NCBI GenBank assembly: GCA_036389455.1
Contig: DASVPW010000077.1
Coordinates: 1 to 52,244, forward strand
Source: JAJKJG01 sp036389455
GTDB taxonomy: Bacteria > Pseudomonadota > Alphaproteobacteria > Rhizobiales > Beijerinckiaceae
Length of the DNA stretch: 52,244 bases
Direction: 5' to 3'
The position numbers were made by a program, and so were the translations under genes. Every line of letters begins with the position of its first letter. Within the stretch, counting starts at the first letter, position 1. This document shows, piece by piece, positions 9,239 to 16,349 of the stretch. The notes beneath the pieces are model-generated. The model searched no databases and was not told the DNA's origin. It saw only the letters and a list, made by a program, of their open reading frames with translations.

Positions 9239-10354
9239 CTACCCCCGCCCCCGCGTCCGCACCATGAAGGCGTCGTACTGGAACTCGTTGACCTGCCACC
9301 AGGGCAGCACGTCGGCGCGGAAGGCCGTCATCGACTCGTAGGCCTTCTTGAAGTCGGGACTCTTCTCGGAGAGCTCGCCGTAGAGCTCGTTCGCGGCCTT
9401 GAGCGAAGCCTCCATGATCGGTTGCGGGAAGATGCGCAGCTCCGTGCCGGCGCCGACCATGCGGCGCAGCGCCTGGGCGTTCACGGCGTCGTATTTCGCG
9501 AGCATCCAGTTGTTCGCCGCCTCGCAGGCCTGGAACACGATGGCCTGGTAGCTCTTCGGCAGCTCGGCCCACTTCGCCTGGTTGACGCAGAGGTGCAGCA
9601 TGGCGCCGCCCTCCCACCAGCCGGGGGCGTAGTAGTACTTCGCGACCTTGTGCAGCCCGAGCTTCTCGTCGTCATAGGGGCCGACGAACTCGGCCGCGTC
9701 GATGGTGCCGCGCTCGATGGCCGGATAGACGTCGCCCGCCGCGATCTGCTGCGGCACGACGCCGAGCTTCGCCAAGACCTGGCCGCCGAGGCCGCCGATG
9801 CGGAACTTGAGGCCGCGCAGGTCCTCGACGATCTGGAGCTCCTTGCGGAAGAAGCCGCCCATCTGGCAGCCCGATTGCCCGATGACGTGGCCGACCACGT
9901 TGAAGCGGGCGAAGATGCCCTCGAAGATCTCCTTGCCGCCGCCGAAGTGCCACCAGGAGTGCTGCTGGCGGGCGTTGAGGCCGAAGGGCAGCCCCGTGCC
10001 GATGCCGAAGGCCGGCTCCTTGCCAACGTAGAAGTAGACCGGCGTCTGACAGCACTCGATCGAGCCGTTCTGCACCGCGTCGAGGGCCTGGAGGCCGCCG
10101 ACGAGCTCGCCCGCCGGGAAAGTCTGGATCTGGAAGCGGTTGTCCGTCGCCTCGGCCATGAACTTCGCGAACTGCTGCGCCGTGCCGAAGATGGTGTCGA
10201 GCTGGCGCGGGAAGCTCGAGGTGAGCCGCCAGCGCACCTCCGGCATCGACTGCGCGACCGCGGGCGAGGCGACGGCCCCGGCCGCCGCGGCGAGCCCCGC
10301 GCCTTTGAGGAAGGTGCGCCGCTTCAGGCCGGGCATGGTCGTGTCGGGCATCAT
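9239..10354 (-). CDS. TRAP transporter solute-binding protein, TakP-like (orphan)
   Basis: This 371-residue periplasmic binding protein has a twin-arginine signal (LKRRTFLKG) followed by an alanine-rich hydrophobic stretch ending at AVAQ. The mature part carries blocks typical of the TakP branch of DctP proteins, which bind alpha-keto acids: FRIGGLGGQV, the segment EFVGPYDDEKLGL and the PGWWEGG motif. I chose the double ATG at 10349-10354 because GGGGAG lies at a good distance upstream. No DctQ or DctM gene adjoins it; the complete TRAP system at 16350-19308 has its own binding protein. It sits between hmgA and fah, so a keto-acid such as 4-hydroxyphenylpyruvate is a possible ligand, but this is inference from position only. 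Confidence 0.85.
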   Translation of the reverse strand: MMPDTTMPGLKRRTFLKGAGLAAAAGAVASPAVAQSMPEVRWRLTSSFPRQLDTIFGTAQQFAKFMAEATDNRFQIQTFPAGELVGGLQALDAVQNGSIECCQTPVYFYVGKEPAFGIGTGLPFGLNARQQHSWWHFGGGKEIFEGIFARFNVVGHVIGQSGCQMGGFFRKELQIVEDLRGLKFRIGGLGGQVLAKLGVVPQQIAAGDVYPAIERGTIDAAEFVGPYDDEKLGLHKVAKYYYAPGWWEGGAMLHLCVNQAKWAELPKSYQAIVFQACEAANNWMLAKYDAVNAQALRRMVGAGTELRIFPQPIMEASLKAANELYGELSEKSPDFKKAYESMTAFRADVLPWWQVNEFQYDAFMVRTRGRG

Positions 10355-10447
10355 TGGGCGTCTCCCCGTTTTGGCTCTGGCTCTGCTAATACTCAAGCAC
10401 GGAAGGGGGGCGCAACGCCATGAGGACCAGCGCATGAGAACCCGGCC

Positions 10448-11461
10448 ATGAAGCTCGCAAGCCTCCGGCACGGCCGCGACGGGCGCCTCGTCGTGGTCTC
10501 CCGCGACCTGACCCGGGCGACGGATGCCTTCATCGTGGCAACGACCCTCCAGGCGGCGCTGGACGACTGGGAGCGGCATGGGCCACGCCTTGCCGACCTT
10601 GCCGAACAGCTCGAGATCGGCTCGGTGCCGTCGTTCCGCTTCCACGAGCACGACTGCGCCTCGCCCCTGCCGCGCGCTTATCAGTGGGCGGACGGCTCGG
10701 CCTACGTGAACCACGTCGAGCTCGTGCGCCGCGCCCGCGGGGCTGAGATGCCGGCCTCATTCTGGACCGACCCGCTCATGTACCAGGGCGGCTCGGACGC
10801 CTTCCTCGGGCCGCGCGAGAGCGTCGCTATGGTGAGCGAGGCCTGGGGCATCGACTTCGAGGGCGAGGTCGCGGTGGTGCTCGGCGACGTGCCCATGGGC
10901 GCGACGCGGGAGGATGCCGCGCAGGCGATCCGCCTCGTCATGCTGGTCAACGACGTGAGCTTGCGCAACCTCATCCCGGGCGAGCTCGCCAAGGGCTTCG
11001 GCTTCTTCCAGGGCAAGCCCTCCTCGGCCTTCTCGCCGGTCGCGGTCACGCCGGACGAGCTCGGGCCGGCCTGGGACGGCGCGAAGCTCTCCCTGCCGCT
11101 GCTATGCACGCTCAACGGCCAGCCCTTCGGCTGCCCTAACGCCGGCGACGACATGACTTTCGACTTCCCGGCCCTCATCTGCCATGCCGCGAAGACCCGG
11201 CCCCTCGCCGCCGGCTCGATCCTCGGTTCCGGCACCGTCTCGAACAAGGACCCGGACGGCGGGCCGGGGCGCCCGATCGCCGAGGGCGGGCGCGGCTACG
11301 CCTGCATCGCCGAGATGCGCACCGTCGAGACCATTCGCGACGGCAAGCCGCACACCGAGTTCCTGCATTTCGGCGACACCGTCCGCATCGAGATGAAGGA
11401 CGAGGCTGGCCGCTCGATCTTCGGCGCGATCGAGCAGGAGATCGTGCGCCATGAGCGCTGA
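10448..11461 (+). CDS. Fumarylacetoacetate hydrolase family protein, probable fumarylacetoacetase
   Basis: The enzyme is expected to split fumarylacetoacetate to fumarate and acetoacetate, the last step of the homogentisate pathway. The 337-residue protein has the FAH fold: metal-binding acidic residues in GIDFEGEVAVVLGD, conserved MLVNDVSLRN, KGFGFFQGKPSSAFSP and the G-S-G-T-V-S-N-K block. It is the short bacterial form rather than the roughly 420-residue form of animals. Its neighbours (hppD, hmgA) support the function over other FAH-fold activities. The ATG at 10448 follows GAGAACCCGGCC. It is divergent from the TakP-like gene and its last 11 bases overlap the next gene, so it heads a three-gene coupled set. 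Confidence 0.88.
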   Translation: MKLASLRHGRDGRLVVVSRDLTRATDAFIVATTLQAALDDWERHGPRLADLAEQLEIGSVPSFRFHEHDCASPLPRAYQWADGSAYVNHVELVRRARGAEMPASFWTDPLMYQGGSDAFLGPRESVAMVSEAWGIDFEGEVAVVLGDVPMGATREDAAQAIRLVMLVNDVSLRNLIPGELAKGFGFFQGKPSSAFSPVAVTPDELGPAWDGAKLSLPLLCTLNGQPFGCPNAGDDMTFDFPALICHAAKTRPLAAGSILGSGTVSNKDPDGGPGRPIAEGGRGYACIAEMRTVETIRDGKPHTEFLHFGDTVRIEMKDEAGRSIFGAIEQEIVRHER

Positions 11462-11834
11462 CGGTACGATGCTGCGGCTCGACCACGTGCAGCTCGCGAT
11501 CCCGGCGGGCGCCGAGGCCGCGTGCCGGGGGTTCTATGTCGGCGTGCTCGGCATGACGGAGCTTCAGAAGCCGCCGGAGCTTGCGAAGCGCGGGGGCCTG
11601 TGGGTGCGGAGCGGCTCGGTCGAGATCCACCTCGGCGTCGAGGCGGACTTCAGGCCGGCCCGCAAGGCGCATCCCGGGATCGTCGTCGCCGACATCGACG
11701 CGCTCGCGGGGCGGCTTCAGGCGGCCGGCCACGCGCCGGCCTGGGACGACGCGATCCCGGGCGTTCGCCGCTTCTTCGCCGCCGACCCCCTCGGCAACCG
11801 GCTCGAGTTCATCGGGAGCGACGATCATGGCTGA
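11451..11834 (+). CDS. VOC-superfamily protein (glyoxalase/bleomycin-resistance fold)
   Basis: This 127-residue protein has one complete VOC module. It starts RLDHVQLAIPAG, has VEIHLGVEADF in the middle and ends DPLGNRLEFIG, giving the usual pattern of metal-ligand candidates (His, His, Glu). Known members act on glyoxal adducts, ring-cleavage substrates or drugs; the sequence alone does not choose. It overlaps both the fumarylacetoacetase gene (11 bases) and the following metallo-hydrolase gene (8 bases), so it is translated with them. A role in the homogentisate branch, for example on a ring-cleavage product, is plausible but unproven. Confidence 0.8.
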   Translation: MSADGTMLRLDHVQLAIPAGAEAACRGFYVGVLGMTELQKPPELAKRGGLWVRSGSVEIHLGVEADFRPARKAHPGIVVADIDALAGRLQAAGHAPAWDDAIPGVRRFFAADPLGNRLEFIGSDDHG

Positions 11835-12780
11835 GAAGGCCTTCGCCTCCACGGGCGATCTTTCCGAGAAGACCGTCAGCTTCGCCGAGATCGGCCCCGG
11901 GCTCTACGCCTACACGGCGCAGGGGGATCCGAACTCCGGCGTCATCGTCGGCGACGACGGCTGCATGGTGGTCGACGCGCAGGCGACGCCGGCGATGGCG
12001 AAGGACGTGATCGCGCGCGCCCGCGCCGTCACCGACAAGCCGATCAAGTACGTCGTGCTGTCGCACTACCACGCCGTGCGGGTGCTCGGAGCCTCCGCCT
12101 ACGGGGCACAGGGCATTATCGCGTCCGACGCCACCTACCGGCTCATCGTCGAGCGCGGGCAGGAGGACTGGGACTCCGAGTACGGCCGCTTCCCCCGCCT
12201 CTTCCGCGACGCCGAGTCCATTCCCGGCCTCACCTGGCCGACGCTCACCTTCGAGAGCGGGATGTCGGTGTTCCTCGGCCGCCGCGAGGTGAAGCTTCTG
12301 CACCTCGGCGCCGGCCACACGGCGGGCGACATCGTGGCCTTCGTGCCGGACGCCGAGGTCATGTTCTCCGGCGACCTCGTCGAGTACCATTCCGCCTGCT
12401 ACTGCGGCGACGCGCACCTGCGGGAGTGGCCGCTGACCCTCGAGGCCATCCGCGACTTTAGCCCGAAGGCCCTCGTGCCCGGCCGCGGCGACGCGCTCCA
12501 GGGCCAAGCCACGGTGCGCGAGGCCATCGCCATGACCCGCGACTTCGTCAACGCCCTCTACGGCACCGCGGAGCTCTGCGTCGCCCGCGGGCGCTCGCTG
12601 AAGGAGACCTACGCGGCCGTGCGCGAGGCCATGGACCCGAAGTTCGGCACCTTCGCGATCTACGAGCACTGCCTCCCCTTCAACGTCTCCCGCGCCTTCG
12701 ACGAGGCCTCGGGCATCGACCACCCCGCGATCTGGACGGCGGAGCGGGACCGGGAGATGTGGGCGCAGCTGCAGGGGTGA
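11827..12780 (+). CDS. Metallo-beta-lactamase-fold protein with altered metal site
   Basis: The 317-residue protein has the MBL-fold order of motifs, but the usual HxHxDH motif reads H80-Y-H82-A-V84-R85. The later ligands H164 (GAGHTAGD) and D183 (FSGDLVEY) are present, while the final PGHG is PGRG (R220). Known family chemistry says H-H-H form metal site 1 and the missing Asp, His and last His belong to site 2, so this protein probably binds one metal or has a different reaction. I chose the ATG at 11827 because the frame is open further upstream only as the antisense or offset reading of the VOC gene. The start overlaps that gene by 8 bases. I believe relatives with this same H-Y-H-A-V-R form exist in other Hyphomicrobiales. 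Confidence 0.85.
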   Translation: MAEKAFASTGDLSEKTVSFAEIGPGLYAYTAQGDPNSGVIVGDDGCMVVDAQATPAMAKDVIARARAVTDKPIKYVVLSHYHAVRVLGASAYGAQGIIASDATYRLIVERGQEDWDSEYGRFPRLFRDAESIPGLTWPTLTFESGMSVFLGRREVKLLHLGAGHTAGDIVAFVPDAEVMFSGDLVEYHSACYCGDAHLREWPLTLEAIRDFSPKALVPGRGDALQGQATVREAIAMTRDFVNALYGTAELCVARGRSLKETYAAVREAMDPKFGTFAIYEHCLPFNVSRAFDEASGIDHPAIWTAERDREMWAQLQG

Positions 12781-12794
12781 GCGGCGCTTGCTGC

Positions 12795-13928
12795 TCAGGT
12801 GTTGCGGTCGCGAATATCCGCCCGCCCGATGCGCCTGAAGATGTCGGGCAGTCCGTCCTGCCCGCGACCGGAGACGACGACGAGACGCTTCACCTCGCCT
12901 TTGAGATAGGCCTGCAGAAACCTGTCGTACTCGCGGAAGGAGACGCAGCCGTTCGATTGGCCGTTCGGCCCGAGCATGTAGGTGTGGGCGAGGAGGCCGG
13001 CGCGGCCATGCACGGCAGCGCTGCCGCCGACCGGGTTCAGGCGAATGGCGCGCACGCCGTGGAAGAGCTTTTCGCGCTCCGTGAGGTCGTAGGTGCCGGG
13101 CGGGGTCGCGCCGCGCATCCGGACATGCACGAAGCGCGGGTCGTCGATCTTGTCGCCGAGACCGGAATGGGCCTCGAGCCGGTCGCCGTTGGGCATGTAC
13201 ACCACGCGCGCGCTGATGTCGTAGACAGCGGTGCCATGCTCCGCCGCCGGCGACGGGGACGGGCTGAGCTTGATGCCGGGCGACAGGCCGGTGCCGCCGC
13301 TCTCCGGGGCGGCGTAGGCGAGCGCGGGCCCTGAAGATGCGGGTTCTGACGAGGCGGGCACGCCGAGGAGTTTCTCGAAGAAAGAGCGGTTGTCCGCCGG
13401 CGCAGCCGGAACGGCGGCGGTCTTGGTCCGGCGCGGCGTTTGCCCGACCGCGAGGCGCGAGGAATCCGGAGCCCCCGACGACGAGAGCTCGGCCGGGCGC
13501 GGCACGGGTAGAGGCGGCGTCTCCGCGACCTCAAGCGCCTGGGACGCCGGGGGCGCCAGGGGTTGCGCGCGCACTTGCTCCGCGAGGCTGCGCGCCTCGA
13601 CGCCGGCAGGCGGCTGGCTCAATGCGAAACGGAAACTCGATCGGGCGGGGGTAGCCGGCGCGAACTTGAGGGCCTCGCCTCCCGACAGCGGCATCGGATC
13701 GAGCAGCCCCTCGGAGCTTCCGGCCAGGGCAAGCGCGACTTCGCCCTTCGCCGGCGTCTCTTCGATGCCCAGGCGCAAGGAATGAAGGTCGACCCAACGC
13801 GAGGCCCCGAGCACAGCGCCGAAGCTCAGGAACGCGGCGAAAGAAGCCGTTCGCAAAAAGAGGCTGCGGCGATCGCGCGGGCGAGCAAGAAGCGCGCGGT
13901 CGCGCGACCGGAAGACGCTGCGAGGCAT
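12795..13928 (-). CDS. DUF2778 (Tlde1-type L,D-transpeptidase-like) membrane-anchored protein
   Basis: The 377-residue protein starts with an Arg-rich cytoplasmic tail, then one membrane segment (about residues 20-40), a long Pro/Ala/Ser-rich linker, and a C-terminal catalytic-like domain. That domain shows DKIDDPRFVHVRMRGATPPG, AVHGRAGLLAHTY and GQSNGCVSFREYD with C328. The His-x(n)-SNGCVS pattern is the hallmark of DUF2778 proteins, which include the Tlde1 toxin of some type VI systems. In Rhizobiales the anchored forms are chromosomal housekeeping-like genes, so a role in the periplasm on peptidoglycan is likely. The ATG at 13926-13928 has GGAG five bases upstream. The gene is convergent with the MBL gene. 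Confidence 0.8.
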   Translation of the reverse strand: MPRSVFRSRDRALLARPRDRRSLFLRTASFAAFLSFGAVLGASRWVDLHSLRLGIEETPAKGEVALALAGSSEGLLDPMPLSGGEALKFAPATPARSSFRFALSQPPAGVEARSLAEQVRAQPLAPPASQALEVAETPPLPVPRPAELSSSGAPDSSRLAVGQTPRRTKTAAVPAAPADNRSFFEKLLGVPASSEPASSGPALAYAAPESGGTGLSPGIKLSPSPSPAAEHGTAVYDISARVVYMPNGDRLEAHSGLGDKIDDPRFVHVRMRGATPPGTYDLTEREKLFHGVRAIRLNPVGGSAAVHGRAGLLAHTYMLGPNGQSNGCVSFREYDRFLQAYLKGEVKRLVVVSGRGQDGLPDIFRRIGRADIRDRNT

Positions 13929-14213
13929 GCGGACTCCACTCGGACACTCATCTGCGCACGGACTCCGCCCGGCCATCGCTCCGCTCGCTGTAGAAAGTGC
14001 CCCATCCCGCGAGCGTGACGCCGTCTGGATCGCCTCCGGCGTCCACCCGCTTTCATTGAGCAACTGTTTGGTTAAATCTGGCTAAATAGCGGCGTTTTGG
14101 AAACCAAGGTAACCGCGGCTGCCGGAAATCCGCTCCCGCTTTCGGCCATGTCCGGAAACCTGCGCCATCGGGCCGCTTCGAACGGGATGCCCGGGAACGA
14201 CAAGAGCGGTCGC
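13929..14213. other. 285-base divergent intergenic region
   Basis: This region separates the DUF2778 gene from the divergent flavin hydroxylase gene. An AT-rich block at about 14061-14090 (containing GTTTGGTTAAATCTGG) is the best place for promoters, but I could not match a convincing -35/-10 pair. The frame of the hydroxylase is open back to a TTG at 14097, so part of it could be coding if a longer N-terminus is used. Confidence 0.4.
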
Positions 14214-15830
14214 ATGAACGAGCGCCGATCTCACCGCCAATTCCCCTACCGCCGCTCCCCCGACCAGGACCGGCGCGATGCGCACCATCCCGTCGTCGTA
14301 GTGGGCGCCGGGCCCGTGGGCCTTTGCGCCGCGATCGATCTTGCTCAACGCGGCGTCGCGGTGGTGCTCCTCGACGACGCCGACCGCATCGGCGAGGGCT
14401 CGCGCGGCATCTGCTACGCCAAGCGCACCTTGGAGATCCTCGACCGGCTCGGCGTGGCCCAGAGGTGCCTCGACAAGGGCGTGACCTGGAAGCTCGGAAA
14501 GGTCTTCCAGCGCGACGAACTGCTCTACCAGTTCGACCTCCTGCCCGAGGACGGGCACGAGATGCCGGCCTTCATCAACCTCCAGCAGTATTACTTGGAG
14601 CAATACCTCTGCGAGCGCGCCGGCGATCTCGGCAACCTCGACATCCGCTGGCGCAACAAGGTCGTAGGCCTCAAGCCCCGCAACGACGGCGCGCGGCTCA
14701 CCGTCGAGACGCCGGACGGCCCCTATCGGCTCGACGCCGACTGGGTGATCGCGGCCGACGGCGTCCGCTCGACGCTTCGCCGCCTGCTCTCTCTTGATTT
14801 CCTGGGCGAGGTGTTCGAGGACCGTTTCCTGATCGCCGACGTGAGGATGGCCGGAGATTTCCCGCCGGAGCGCTGGTTCTGGTTCGACCCGCCGTTCCAT
14901 GCTGGCCGCTCCGCACTCCTGCACAAGCAGCCCGATGGAGTGTGGCGCATCGACCTCCAGCTCGGCCCCGACGCCGACCCGGTCGAGGAGCAGCGCCCGG
15001 AGCGCGTGATCCCGCGCTTGCAGCAGATGCTCGGCCCCGACACGAAATTCGAGCTCGAATGGGTGTCGGTCTACACCTTCCAGTGCCGGCGCCTTGAGCG
15101 CTTCGTGCACGGGCGCGTGGTCTTCGCCGGTGACGCGGCCCATCAGGTCTCGCCCTTCGGCGCGCGCGGCGCGAACTCGGGCATCCAGGACGCCGAGAAC
15201 CTCGCCTGGAAGCTCGCCTTCGTGCTTTCCGGGGAGGCGCCGCTCGGGCTCATCGACACCTACGACCTCGAACGCTCGGCCGCCGCCGACGAGAACATCG
15301 GCCACTCGACCCGCTCGACCGACTTCATCGCCCCGCGCTCGCCCCAGGAGCTGCGCTTCCGCGATGCGGCCCTTTTGCTTGCCCGGCACGCGGATTTTGC
15401 GAAGCGCATGGTCAACTCCGGGCGCCTCTCCGCCGCGAGCGTCTACGACACGCCGCTCTCGACGCCTGACCGCGATACCTGGGCCGCGAGGGCTGGCGGT
15501 GCCCGCCTCGGCGCGCCGCTCCCCGACGCGCCCCTCCTCGACCGGGCCGGCAACCCGGTCTGGCTCCTCGACGCGATCGGCGGCGACGCGGTCCTCCTGC
15601 ACGTCGCGGACGGCGCCGTCCCGTCTCCCCTCCCCGGCCTCAAGCGCCTCGTCATCGGCAAAGATTTCTGGGACCGTGACGGCCACTTCGCCCGCCGCTT
15701 CGACGCGACCCCGGGCGCGGCCTACCTCGTGCGGCCCGACCAGCACCTCGCGGCCCGCTGGCGGCGGTTCGACACCGCCGCGATCGCGGCCGCCGTGCAG
15801 CGGTTCAAGGGCCTCGGTGCAGGCGGATGA
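14214..15830 (+). CDS. FAD-dependent aromatic-ring monooxygenase, probable 3-hydroxyphenylacetate 6-hydroxylase flavoprotein (MhaA-like)
   Basis: The 538-residue protein is a class A flavoprotein hydroxylase. It has the dinucleotide-binding motif VVVVGAGPVGLCAA near the N-terminus, the DG block (VIAADGVRSTLRRLL), the second FAD block VVFAGDAAHQVSPFGARG, and a C-terminal thioredoxin-like domain ending near ARWRRFD, as in phenol- and MhpA-type hydroxylases. The ATG at 14214 was chosen because MNERRSHRQFPYRRSP resembles relatives; the frame is open 39 codons further up. A DUF2783 small protein follows after a remnant. A large flavoprotein with a very small coupling protein is the make-up of 3-hydroxyphenylacetate 6-hydroxylase (MhaAB of Pseudomonas putida U), whose product homogentisate would feed hmgA here. 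The substrate is inferred. Confidence 0.8.
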   Translation: MNERRSHRQFPYRRSPDQDRRDAHHPVVVVGAGPVGLCAAIDLAQRGVAVVLLDDADRIGEGSRGICYAKRTLEILDRLGVAQRCLDKGVTWKLGKVFQRDELLYQFDLLPEDGHEMPAFINLQQYYLEQYLCERAGDLGNLDIRWRNKVVGLKPRNDGARLTVETPDGPYRLDADWVIAADGVRSTLRRLLSLDFLGEVFEDRFLIADVRMAGDFPPERWFWFDPPFHAGRSALLHKQPDGVWRIDLQLGPDADPVEEQRPERVIPRLQQMLGPDTKFELEWVSVYTFQCRRLERFVHGRVVFAGDAAHQVSPFGARGANSGIQDAENLAWKLAFVLSGEAPLGLIDTYDLERSAAADENIGHSTRSTDFIAPRSPQELRFRDAALLLARHADFAKRMVNSGRLSAASVYDTPLSTPDRDTWAARAGGARLGAPLPDAPLLDRAGNPVWLLDAIGGDAVLLHVADGAVPSPLPGLKRLVIGKDFWDRDGHFARRFDATPGAAYLVRPDQHLAARWRRFDTAAIAAAVQRFKGLGAGG

Positions 15831-15833
15831 AGC

Positions 15834-16019
15834 GTGGAGTCGAACGTGATACCATGGCGGCCTGACCCGGAGAGCGTAGTGAGCACCGAAGCCGGCTGGA
15901 CGAGCCGCACGCTGACCGACCCGCAGGACGTCCTCGACCTCCCCGCCTTCGGGCTCACCTGCCGTATCGCCGACCTCTACAAGGGCACGCCCCTGAGACG
16001 CCGGGCGACGCGGGGCTGA
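15834..16019 (+). pseudogene. Probable 3' remnant of a Uma2-family nuclease gene
   Basis: A 61-codon frame follows the hydroxylase stop directly, in the same reading frame. Its product ends GWTSRTLTDPQDVLDLPAF, then a G-L-x-C-R-I-A-D-L-Y-K-G-T-P-L tail, which looks to me like the very C-terminus of a Uma2-type restriction-endonuclease-fold protein (these are about 190 residues long). Nothing resembling the front of such a protein is present. It begins with GTG without a clear ribosome binding site. It lies between two genes expected to work together, so an insertion followed by deletion is likely. It could alternatively be a short real gene of unknown role. Confidence 0.42.
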
Positions 16020-16034
16020 CCCGGAGCATCCGGC

Positions 16035-16286
16035 ATGCCCCCGCTCCTGACCGAGTCCCGCCTGTCCGACCCCGACCGGGCCTACCGCATGCTCATCGAC
16101 GCCCATCGCGGGCTTTCGGATGAGGCGAGCGCCGCCCTTAACACCCGCCTCGTGCTGATCCTCGCGAACCACGTCGGTGACGACGAGGCGCTCGCGCAGG
16201 CGATCGCGCTGGCGAAGCAGGCGGGCCCTCCTCCGGGAGAGGCGGATCGATTGCCTTCGGCCCATCGATCTGACACGCTAGCTTGA
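16035..16286 (+). CDS. DUF2783 small protein, probable hydroxylase coupling protein (MhaB-like)
   Basis: This 83-residue protein consists of predicted helices. The core RAYRMLIDAHRGLSDEASAA (about 16-35), followed by LNTRLVLILANHVGDDEAL, is the DUF2783 pattern. The last 19 residues (from about 65) are polar, Pro-rich and unlike the family core; they may be a read-on extension caused by loss of the original stop. There are no cysteines or cofactor motifs. Members of this family usually sit next to a large FAD hydroxylase, as here. I infer that it is the small coupling subunit of a two-component ring hydroxylase. The ATG follows CCGGAGCATCCGGC, an acceptable ribosome binding site. Confidence 0.72.
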   Translation: MPPLLTESRLSDPDRAYRMLIDAHRGLSDEASAALNTRLVLILANHVGDDEALAQAIALAKQAGPPPGEADRLPSAHRSDTLA

Positions 16287-16349
16287 CAGGCGCTGCCCGC
16301 GCCGCTCGAACCAACCGGGCGCGAAGCCCCGGGCCGGAGGAACCAGTCG

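Noticed and set aside
12795..13928. DUF2778 protein as a type VI secretion effector
   Set aside because: No VgrG, Hcp, PAAR or immunity gene nearby and the protein has its own membrane anchor, unlike Tlde1 effectors.
14082..16265. 727-codon minus-strand frame opposite the flavin hydroxylase
   Set aside because: No family features; the plus strand encodes a complete flavoprotein and a DUF2783 protein.
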